From assembly GCF_963675165.1 (NCBI RefSeq), contig NC_087377.1, positions 3,812,978 through 3,876,977 of the forward strand: a stretch of DNA of 64,000 nt, given 5' to 3'. A program made the position numbers and the translations under genes. Position 1 is the stretch's first letter, and every line of letters begins with the position of its first letter. The DNA is from Halichondria panicea (lineage: Eukaryota > Porifera > Demospongiae > Suberitida > Halichondriidae). Of the stretch, positions 47,621 through 59,200 are shown piece by piece. The notes below the pieces were generated by a model. It had not been told where the DNA came from. It saw nothing but the letters and a program-made list of their open reading frames with translations, and searched no databases.

Positions 47621-48873
47621 CTGGAATCATAGATACTGTACACTCCGTGGATGTGAAACGTACGTAGTATACGGGTAGATTACGGAGTATTCGTGTTCAC
47701 TCACTGCAACGGCACCCAGCTGCAGAAATGGACACTTTTAGTGTTGTTTTTCTTCCACAGCTGCGCACTTGTGGCTTCAGTTGAGGAGAAGGTCTGCTGT
47801 ACTCGTAGGTGGGAGGTAAGTCTATCATAGAGCATGTATATTGAGCCTGCATTATTAGTGGATAGCCTTTTGGAGCTCATTTTTGTCTGTAACTTACTAA
47901 GTGACAAGTTTGTGGTTAGGCGATCTTTGGTTGGGTTTATGGTTGGAACATTTCACTTTGCTTTCCTGTTAGTCTATGAAGTGAAGTACTGGGAGAATGT
48001 GTTCAGCACTTAAAGAAATGTATAAGGCTAGCAGCAAACTGAATGATAGGTCAAAATTAGGTGTTCAACAGTACCTATCTTGTGGTTAGGCGATCTTGCC
48101 AACAAAAAGCTCCATCACTTAAATGATGTGGTCATTCAATAATATAGATGTCCTTATACCAGGAGAATCTATTTTGACCCTCAGTAAATGTTTTGTTATT
48201 TCAGGAAAGCGTGTCTTTTTGTGGTGAACATGTTTACTCATACAAATGTACTGTATGATGATAATGCATACATGATCGTACAGCGGCCGGAGTAAATTAT
48301 TATGTGCATTCTAACATACTTTTTTAATTTAGGTAATGCTCTATCACCAAAGGAAGCGGAAAGGAGCATAATTATTCCCTGATGCAAGACTAACAAACAA
48401 GTGTACGAGCACAAGTAGCGATAAGACGAAGAAGAATCCTCCTTCAACTTTAAATCAGTTTTAGTTGTCCATTTAGTTGTCTATTACTAAGTCTATCTCT
48501 GTGCATGGCCTGCCTATATATATTCTGTGTGCATACATGCTGTGCTATATACAATGTCATCACAAAAATTAAGTCAGCAGAGTACATGTAGCTAGATCTA
48601 GATTTGTCAGGTTCCAATATGATTTCTGCATTTCCACTTTCATTCATGAACATCTCTCTTGGCTCTCCCTGCGCAGAGAATCAGTTAGCACTGGAAGAAC
48701 TTGGACTGGGAGCTTCAGTTATCCGATCACTCACACGTAGTTACTGTATCCATGCAGTAGATTCCGTATAGAATTCCGGATACTCCGTCCGTGTCATCCG
48801 TTGCAATGAGTGTTTCAGGACTTTTGGTAGTGGGCGGAAGTGTTTCACATCCACGGAGTGTACAGTATCTATG
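47621..48873. mobile_element. Non-autonomous element, about 1.25 kb, with about 32-bp inverted ends
   Basis: ATACTGTACACTCCGTGGAT (GTGAAAC following) near 47634 mirrors the sequence at 48842-48873. The interior is AT-rich without a recognisable transposase. Confidence 0.7.
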
Positions 48874-49130
48874 CTGGAATAGACCCTATACAGTGGCGTT
48901 CTGGGAATATTAGTAGGAGGGTGCTAAGGTCGCTCGACAGCGCGAAAATTTTTGGAATACGCCCACGCACAGGAAGCCACGTCCACCATGGAAGCCACGC
49001 CTGCATTAGTGTTACTGCGCATGACAACACGCCTTGATTTAGGACAAAGACAATCAATCTTCAAGCAGATCTACCATCTCCATCCTTCTTGGATGACGCC
49101 TACAAAACTCATCTATAGCTACATCAATAT

Positions 49131-49700
49131 TTACAGGTATGTCAGGTGTATGTGTAGAAGTGATAGTCCAGTTAGTCGTTCTGTTGTCATAGATGATCGC
49201 ACTGCCGTCTTAATTCTTTTTAGACCACTGAAAGACCTCTCTGCTGAGCAGCTAGTGACAGGCAGAGTGCACAATATACTAACCAAGGCTCTGATATTGG
49301 GGAACATGGTCGTGGCGTGCTTGAGAGTAACAGTAGGACTTCGTGGAAGGCTACTATCTCCATGGTCCTTACAGTATTGCTCCCACTTCATCTGCCAGCA
49401 GTGTAGCTCACTCTCGATACAGGTTGGTGATGGGAGATCATCCTTGTACAGGTCAACTAGTTGGCTGACTTTGGAGCTGTAATCTTCTGCCGAGAGGCCC
49501 ACCATAATTGATGGAACTATGGAGAGACCTTGTAGAGCTGTTTTCTGATGGGCGCTGAAGCGAGATTTCATCTCTGTGAGCAGATGGTCGAGTACCAGGA
49601 TCGATATCGAACGACAGTAGAACTGTGATGGAGTATCAGCAGGAACATTGCTTCGATGGATTTGTCGACCACATCTCCTCGGTTCTCATCAAAGCTCTTA
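49131..49700 (-). pseudogene. hAT-family transposase remnant (C-terminal dimerisation region)
   Basis: The frame reads ...RCGRQIHRSNVPADTPSQFY..LDHLLTEMKSRFSAHQKTAL, then MFPNIRALVSILCTLPVTSC and SAERSFSGLKRIKTAVRSSM, the signature of the hAT C-terminal dimerisation domain (ZMYM/52-kDa-repressor-like group). Upstream the frame meets stops (about 49680-49700) and no N-terminal zinc finger or catalytic core is found. It is a truncated copy. The plus-strand open frame over it is a shadow. Confidence 0.85.
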
Positions 49701-50241
49701 CCAAGGCTCTCGTCGAGGCTAGTGCAATCACCAAGAACATCATTCTGTATCGAAACCATATTATAGACGATTAGTTTAATTATTTAGGGATTCTTATTAT
49801 AATTATTGTAAAGTATTTTTACCCGGTAGAGTGTGATCAGATTTGTCCTCTGATGGTGGTTGGTTCACTGTCTTGAAATACTTTAATGATTTTGCAGTAT
49901 AGAATCATATATCATACTGCCCATGTCCAGGAAACTTATTTGACCTTATGCATACTTGAAGGTGTGGTCTCCAATCATCGTGTATAAAAGCTCTTGCTTC
50001 TGCTAGCTTAGCTTCAGTTTAGCTCGCTCTGCTAGTACTGCTCAGCTCCCAGGTAACCAGTAAGTTAAAGTAATTAATGTCCAGCTTAGGGGGGTGCTTG
50101 AGCACCCTGAACCCCTAGCTGGATACGCCACTGCAGTATACTCTAGCACTCCTGTTTATAGCAGTATAGCCACAATACAGTCAGTAACTTATCCTACAAT
50201 TATAATCTAGGCTGAGGAGGAGTTGATAATCTATAGCTGTG
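49701..50241. other. Upstream region of receptor 2
   Basis: No coding exon seen. The last roughly 35 bp before the ATG (GAGGAGTTGATAATCTATAG) match the leader of the other two receptor copies. A degraded end of a CAGGGGCGTAG-type element lies near 50085-50135. Confidence 0.5.
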
Positions 50242-53200
50242 ATGTACAAGCTTATTGCATGTGCCCTGATTGTGTCTGCACTGATACAAGAGTCAATACA
50301 AGATGGCAACTGTCTAGCCTGTGGAGCACCCACTGCTGAAGCTTCAATTACAAGCACATTTGCCGGCAGCAGCTTCAGTAAAACCAGACGGAGAAGACAA
50401 GTTGCTATAAACTCAGAGCAGCCTGGTATGTGCATTCTATAAGTACATGCAATGCATTTGTTTTCGGTTTCAGAGAATTGTGCTTGTGATACTTCGCATT
50501 ATAATTATATACCTATATAGTGTCATATTCGTATATAATGCATGTGAGGTACATGCATGACTACTTGTTGATATAGTGCTAGTGAAACAGTGGTAGTCTT
50601 TAGTCTTTAGTTGCTTCTAAGGTCACGGTATTGCAATGCAAGTTTTTTTGTGCTTTGTTCTCGATATAATAAGTAGTTCTGATGTTAACTGTCACCCACA
50701 AAGGGGCAATTAATTGAAGTGATAATGTGCTGCATGATGTTCCTCACGTATTACGCATTAGTTATACTGCCCAGCACGAGTGCAACATGCCATATATTGC
50801 ATGTTGCGTGAGGGCGCCTGCAATAACTAAATTGTTGCCCAATGACGTCAAACTCTTCTGATTGGTCAAGTTTTTCTCTAATAAAAGACATTTGTTGCCT
50901 TTTGACTTCTGAGATCAAAGGAATAGCAGTGCCAATAATGGCATATTGCACTGTGGTCAGTCTGTAATATGCATGGCATTCAGAAAATTGACCTTTCAGT
51001 GAAGTCTCCCACCTAAACTGTCAAATCATTGCTTTTATAGTGCACACTGAATGAGACACTTATGGTTCCTGTGGTATACCAGACAGCATATAAAATTATG
51101 CATGGTTTCGATGCAGTTACTATTTACAGAACAAAAACGACCAAATGTCTTTGTATCTACGCTATGATTCTATGCAGATTTCTATATGCAGAAAATGGTT
51201 TCCAAGGCAGTTATTACATGGCAATTCGTGCCACAAGCTGTTTATTGGCCCAGTAGTAGACTGTGGTCAAGCACCTTTAGCCATGTAAGAACTATTACGT
51301 GTTTTGAGTAAATTTTAGTGGATTCATGAATTCCATAGTAAATTCTTAGGTTTTGTTCCCACAACTAATTAATGAGTATTGGGTGGGAGGGTGGCGTATA
51401 AGTCCCAAAAGTAGCTACTGTATTTACACACAGTGCAAGTGCATATAATCCCAGTGCATTATGCAGTGCAATATATGGTTGCTATGGTAGTGATACAACA
51501 TGCTATATACTTGCTTCGATCTGCCCACTCACTAGGCAACAAATGCAGTTAGCATAGTAGCCTTAGCCTGTTGTATATAATTATAGGTCAAAAAAGATAC
51601 AACACTTGAAAAAGGGCAAATTTAGACAATGTTCATGGACCAACTAATGTTTATATAGGGACCAACTATATAATTGCCCTCAGGTTATATCTATACGTTG
51701 TTCCCATTATGTGGTCAATAATGTGTCTAATTACTGTGGAGGTGAAACACTTCCAAGAAATGTGTACAATTAACCTATAATAGGTTCAACAGTATATGGT
51801 ACATGTCAAGGCCGTAGCAAGCGGTCAGGCTGGTCAGGTTTTGGCCTGATCACTTTTTATAGCCGAATGGTCGTCATTTGAAGACCTTTTTTATGTAAAT
51901 TGCACCGCTGTATGCGAAAGTTCTAAGACAAAAAAACTGGTTGATCTTTAAGTGTAAGTTGGCCTGCATGCATGACCGAATTAAACTTGTTTACTACTCC
52001 CTGCATGTCATGTAGTAATTGATATCTCTATTTTCTACAGATTCCAATGCTCCTACAACACGAGGCAATGAATTTGCTCTTGCATTTATTGCTTTTGAAG
52101 GAGCTGAAATTACGCTACATATTATGACCCAACAAAATGTGTCTAATTTCACTATTGAAACAAAGTTTTCTGGCCTACTTGGATTCAACGAGACATCACC
52201 TGATAGTGGATTGTACTCTCGTACTGGCACAGCTCGGAGGGGAGAGTTTACTGTCATTCAATTGCAAGCTATTGATGGACTGCCAGGCCTATCAGTAGAG
52301 AGTGACGGTAATAATACTGCAAGTGATAGACAAAAGGGACTGATCTTAACTGCAGATAATCCAAAGCATGAGCTCACAGTATATGCTCTAATCAGCAGTG
52401 ATGGTATTAGCAGACATTTTGGTTTCTCCACTGATACCTTCATGGCTATTAACTGTGTTAATTTTCCAACGGCGAGAAATTATCAGTATTTTATATTCTC
52501 ATTATATATTAATGGTGGTGGTGGTGGTAGTAGCCAGTTTCTCATGACACCCTGTCAAGATAATACAACTATTCGTGTTAGACCATCTCAACCATACACT
52601 CATCCCTCCTGGGTAAATTCAAGCGTGCAGCGTACAACTCCGGGTACCTTGTCTGAGGAAGAAGCAATCTATGAACGACGTTTCGATCGCTTTGATACTC
52701 TCTTGTTTAGCAATGATGGTGATTTAACCGGGACCATAATTACATCTGACAAGCCATTGTCTGTTTTCAGTGGCTACAGCGACTTTTCGTTTTTTCTCGT
52801 GGAGCAAATTCCACCACACCCAACATACGGCAATTTATTCTTTCTCTCAGCAATTAACTCATTGTTACTTCGAATAGGCTCTGTCAGTGATGAAGTCTCT
52901 ATACAAGTCAACTGCCCATGTGAGCTAGGTGACTCTGTGAGTAATAATAGATTGCCCCTTTCAGGTTCTGGGAGATTTTTCACTGCTGTCATAAACCGAG
53001 GTCAATATATCGAATGTTCTTGTTTGTACTTAGGAGACACAATATTTTGCAGCGTCCAGTCGTCACGTTCGGTTACAGTTATGAATTACCAACTGGAAAG
53101 AATATTCTCGATGGTATATATACCACCTGTTGATTCTTATCTGACTCGGTACAGTCTCACAAGTCTGAGTAATATTCCTGTGTCCTTGAGCTACACTCTC

Positions 53201-56200
53201 CAGGATCTAGATCTAAACTCTCCAGGATTACTTGTCAATGGAAATGTATTCCGACAGTCTGATGGTGTCACTACCATCGATTGTAGGTCAGACTGTTTTG
53301 AGTCATTAGTTTGTGGGCGGGGAGCTACTGGAGTAGTCTTAGGCAAAGGAACCTTTGATATACAATTTTCTGGTGATGTACCATTCTGGGGGTTTGCATA
53401 CGGTTTTGATTATTATACTACTAGAGGATTTATTAACCCTCTCCCATTTGAGATGAGACCAATAGGATGTAAGTTCAATACTATAAATGTCTATTGTAAT
53501 TTACTTCACTTCTTTCCTCCAGTGGCCTGGATTGAAGCTCAAGACATTGTTGTTGTGGAAACAGTGGGTCGAGTGGATATGGAGTTCATGATAACAAGAG
53601 GTGATCGTTCGGTAATAACAAGAGCTTTTGTTGTCACTAAAAGTTTGTCTGCAACAGAAGGTGAGATGAGTGTCTATATGTATAATTATACAAACTTATT
53701 ATGCCTCGAGGCGTAGCCGCACGAGGGATACGGTAAAGCTGATTATGTGTGTCTGTGTGTCTGTGTGTCTGTTCCAGCTGTAACTGCTCAACGGTTGCAA
53801 TGCGACGAAAACTAAAATAGGCTTCTAGCCACGTTCTCTTGGATTTTGATTTGTGGATTAGCAAACTAAAGCTTCTTTCTCGAGTTATGGCTAGTTTGAC
53901 TCACATTGAAGGCTGTTGCAGTCTTTTCAGAATCTTTCATCCATTTGCACAAACTTTCTATTCAACATAGTTATGGGTACACACCCTTTATTAACTAGGG
54001 ATACACTGGAGTGCAAACCTTGCTACGTATGCTTGTCTATGGCCATGATCTGGACCTAATAATTGTCAGATAAGAAAGCTAGGTGTATGTGCATTCAATC
54101 TGGTAAAGACGTCATAATGGTCGACACACAAGAAAGCTAGATTTAAGTTCGACCGTCCAGGGTCCGGTTTAGCCACTCTTGGCTGTTGCTGAGGTCTAAG
54201 ACTGTGAGCCGACGTCCCTCAGCATCTACCAAGACTCTACGCCAAGTATCGAAGCCTACATGTTCACCAGAAGTCCATCAGGTAGAGGTCCTTTTGCCTC
54301 GACGTCAACCACCACCACCGCCACAGAAAATCTTGATAAGACCCGAACATAACCTCGCTTCGCTCGGAATCATTTCTCTGGATGTAATACACATGCGCGC
54401 TCATCCCACATGTTAGAATCATGATCCAGTGGCAACTTACTTCTTTTTTTTGAGGTCCTGGTATACATGTACCGGTAAGCCACATATAGAATAGATAACA
54501 ATAGATGAATGTACACAAGTCTGGTAACAATAGATACATATGCATGCATGTACACAAGTCTTTTTTCTGCCTGTTTAGATATACTACTGTCTGTGCTATA
54601 CTGCTGTCTGCATGTGCTTCTATGCCTTTGACAAAGGTTTGCTCCCACTGTTTGGCTACAGGCCATTTAAATAACATGCAATTGCTTCAGTATCGTTGAA
54701 GATTATTCACCAAGCCATCAGATAGGCTTCTGCCATTCAGCTCCTCTCTTCAATTCTGTCAATAATTGCAACTGATCAATCACTGCTTTAAAATGACAAT
54801 GTGTTCACTCTGTTTCTTTAGTCTCCATAATTATTATTTTTGTTAGTGCCTAAACACATAAATTATTATTTACTTGCAGGAGAGGACTACAAGTCAACTG
54901 ATTTGCTCCGAGGTACAGACAACAGTGCTATCTTAGAATGGAGACCTGGTAATTCAGTTCCAAATGTTCGATTTATCGTACCTATAATTGATGATGACAT
55001 TCCGGAACCAGTTGAAGTATTAGAAATTGTAGTTGAATGTGAAGATAATGGAAACTGCTATCTACCACGACGATCTTACACCATCACCATTATAGACGAT
55101 CAAGGTACAGACAGCTGTCACGCTTATAGTAGGTATAGTGTGCCTACAATCAATAGCATGTAATATCGTTTAGCGGCAAACCATGCATTACCGGAATGGG
55201 CTAAGTTAGCAGAAAATTTGACACTTTGTGATCTAGTTTTTGCAATCAGGTAAGGATCATGCATGATGTCATACATGTACTGGTATTATTTTTGCAAGGC
55301 CACGCATTAGAACTATATCTTCCTATAGTTTGCAAGTATTACGTTTTATGCTCATAAAACAACATTGTATACGTATAGTAAGTAATCAAATTTGGTCAGT
55401 TATGCATATCCGTTTCCTAGGCAACTGTAGGGAAGTATATATAAGGTAACACCCGGGCCCGAACTTCTAATATTAAAACTAAGACATATTTCGTCATTAT
55501 TGTAGCTTTTTGCTCTGACCTGCGTGAAATTGGAAGTGGTACCTTGGAATACAATATGGAAGAAGATGTGTTTAATGGCACTAGACCGAATGGAACTGCT
55601 GCAACGTACACTTGTGATGATGGATTCAGACTGGATGGAAATGCCACTAGGACATGTGACACTGGAAATTGGACAGGCACGGTACCTGTGTGCATAGAAA
55701 GTAAGTCATGCATGAGTATAGTACATGTTTGTATGTATGTATGGTACTGTTTAGCGTTCAGAATAGCGTATTACTAGAATATTTTGCGGGTAAAAACCTT
55801 TGCGAATGAGCCAAATTAGCAAAAAATTTGACCCTTTGCGATCTAACTATTGCATTCTGGTAAGAATCGTGTGTATTTACTAGTAGGTTTTGCGGATTTT
55901 ATTGATGCGAATGGATCAACCCTCGCAAAATTCTGATACTTGCAAAACATTCTAGTAATACGGTATCAGGTACAAACATTATTGGGTATATATATAGCTT
56001 AGCCTCGATTCCAGGCCGATTAAAATACAGCCTGGTACCTATTACATGGTGTTAGTGCGCATGCGTTAGTTTATTTCCAGAATCTGGGGAATCCCCTTTT
56101 TTCTTTTTCTCATCTATATTCTATCAGCTTAGCGCATTGTTCCAGAAGGCTTTCACACTAGTCTGAAGCCAGAAGAAGCTCAGATCTACCTCTATGACGG

Positions 56201-59200
56201 TTGTATGGTCAGGATGTCTTACCTTGGATCTGTACAGGCTATGGGAAGTGTGCATGGTGCCTCAAACTGCTACTTGCGAAGACAACCAGGCCGCACTATC
56301 ATCAGGGAAGTGGACCTGGTATCGACTGCTTGCACATGCACTAACAATCCGCCGGTATATATCTGGCGGCTACGGATTAAAACGTTTTATGGTCAAAAAC
56401 AATGACGTCAGAGTCACAGCGAACGGAAGTTGATTGAAGGAAGTATAGAAAGTTTGATTAAAGGTTTCTAACCTATCTGATAGCATTCTTATAGCTACCA
56501 TTGCTTGTCCATACAGGCTATTGCCATGCACACAGCCACACAGCTTTCACAGCCTGCAACAGTGTGGATGACTCCAGCCATCCACACTGTTGCAGGCTGT
56601 GAAAGCTGTGTGGCAATAGCCTGTATGGACAAGCCACGCCCATTTACTACTACCGTTACTTAACGTAACAATCAGAAAGAAAATAGCTGTGCAACAAACA
56701 TACAGCTCTGCTAGCTATAGCTCTGTGTACGACTTTAATATGACATTCTATTATAGTATTTATTCAGGATGCAGTATATAGCTAGCTATAATGGGAAATT
56801 TTACGGGAATATACATGTATACAATAATTTTGCGCATGCGCAAGCAGTCAGTAGCAGGCCGCCTTCTTTTCTCTGTTGAAGGCCTGCAAACTAGGCTAAT
56901 ACTGTGTGTGCACAAATTGCTATTCTGTTGACATAGTGTGATAATCATTTCCGAACAACCCTGATTATAATGTAATGCATTATTGCAGTCTTTTGCTCTC
57001 ACCTGCTTCAAATTGACAACGGTACACTAAGTTTCAATGGCTTTCCCATGAATGGCACTAAACCGAATGGAACTGTTGCAACGTACACTTGTGATGATGG
57101 ATTCAACCTGTCAGGAGATGCCACTAGGATATGCTTCGATGGATATTGGACGGGTACCGAACCTGTGTGCACAACAAGTAAGCCCTGGGTATATAAATGT
57201 ATGCGTGTGTATGGTATACAGTGTAGTAGACTTTTTGAGTCTTCCCTTTCCCCTTACCAATTATATAACTACAGTACTGCATGGTGATAATTTGCTGTCC
57301 TTATGTGCACATAATTATTAAAAAGAGTGCCGTATAGAAAATGTAGAACACTGCTTAATTTACCCGTCTCTTTTTCAGAGGATCCTATATACTCTACAGA
57401 ATTCTGTTGACATAGTATTTACCTGATCATTTCCCTCTGTGCATGTTTAGACCCAACAATGTCGACTATCCAGCCAACCAATCAAGGAGGAGGTGTGTCT
57501 GACCCAGTGATTATCAGCATCGTTGTTGTTGTGGTTGTGGCTGCTCTTGCTATACTGGCAATAATTTGCTGTCTCTGTTTTTTAAGGTTGAGACGAAACA
57601 AACAAAAGATACTAAGAATGTCTACTATAAGGTGAGGCCTTTATGATGGCGAGCTATATACAGTACTATAATAGGTAAAAGATGTGCCCCAGCAGTGTTT
57701 GCAGTATTTGAAACTATAGCTAGCTACCAAGACAATCTTGTTGTGTATTGTTGATTGGATTTAATCTCTCTCATTATAGAATGAGGAGGCTGTCTGATCG
57801 AAGTAGTACTCTTAAGGGTATGTATCAGTATGTACTGTAACAGGAGCAGATGAGGGGATGGAGCGTCTTACTATAAATTATTATGCATAGTATTGCGGAT
57901 CCACTATCATCTGCCACACTCCTTATAATGTGCTATGTGCTGTACATGTGTGATTTAATATCATGAGCAGCACTTAGCAATTTGTATATGGCATGATTTG
58001 TATACATATAGGTAGACGATACAGAATCCGCGTAGTAAGACACTCCATCTGCTTCTGTATAATAAATTATGCTCAATCTGCATGCAGATTATCAAATGCG
58101 AGAAATCGTAAAGTATGTTCCAGAATCAATGAGAATTCCCAGCTCTAATCTGAAACTGCAAGATGCAGTCGGTCAAGGTAACTATTTGTAGATTAAAAAA
58201 ATTGGTTCTCTTGATCGAACTTATTCCAGGAGCCTTTGGGATTGTATACAAAGGACTACTAATGGACTGGAACAACGTTGCCATAAGGGGTGTGGCTTTG
58301 AAGACTCTGAAAGGTATAATTATATAGCTGATCTATTTATGCATGCGTCTGTCAAAAAAAGATTTGAGACTTCCAGAAAATATTTTTGTTCTTTCTTTAT
58401 TTCTTATTTCTTGCTTAAAATTAATAGTTGTCAGTTTGCTGTAGTATTACACACTAGTTGATACATGGGAACTATACATGGGAAAGGTTCCTCAGAGGAT
58501 ATACCGTGTAGCAGTTATATAATTATTTCAAGGGTATAAAATTTCACGGAATGACCGTTAGAAAAGATTTGCAGATTTAATTTTTGCAGCATGCGATATT
58601 AAATTCGTGGGTATAATTGTTTGCGGTATATTCTAAATCAGCGAAAACCGCGAACATTTACAGCCTCGAAATATAACTGCTATATACAGTACCAAGGGTG
58701 TATGAAGAGAAGAGGGCATGCAGCTACAATCTATCGTATTATAAATGGGCGGGGGGTTATGTTAAAGAATGTATTGCAGTGCACTTTATACTCTGACTAG
58801 CCTTTATTCCCTAGTGGGCGGTTGGCTAAATCATGGCTAAATATAGCATATCCTGCTGACTCATCAATAATACGACACATACACAGTATACATTGTTAGT
58901 TGCATGCCCTCTTCTCTTCATACGCCCTTGACAGTACTATATGTAGCATAGTATACTGATAACTTACTTCCCATGTCTAGTGATTGAATTGTAGCCAGGG
59001 CAGGGTTTACCCATGAGCACCATAGTATCAAATGAGTTAAACACTATTTTGTCGGTGTTTATGTGACTTAGAATCTTTCAAGCACTTGTATATAGTGTCC
59101 TCACTATACACTCGGGATACTAAAGCAGTGCCTTTGGGCTTCTAAATTAGACACTTTCAAACAGTGTCTATACCCCCTCCACCTCCCTCCAGGTTTGTTT

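Noticed and set aside
48952-49482. 176-codon plus-strand open frame
   Set aside because: It is the antisense shadow of the hAT transposase remnant and has no family features.
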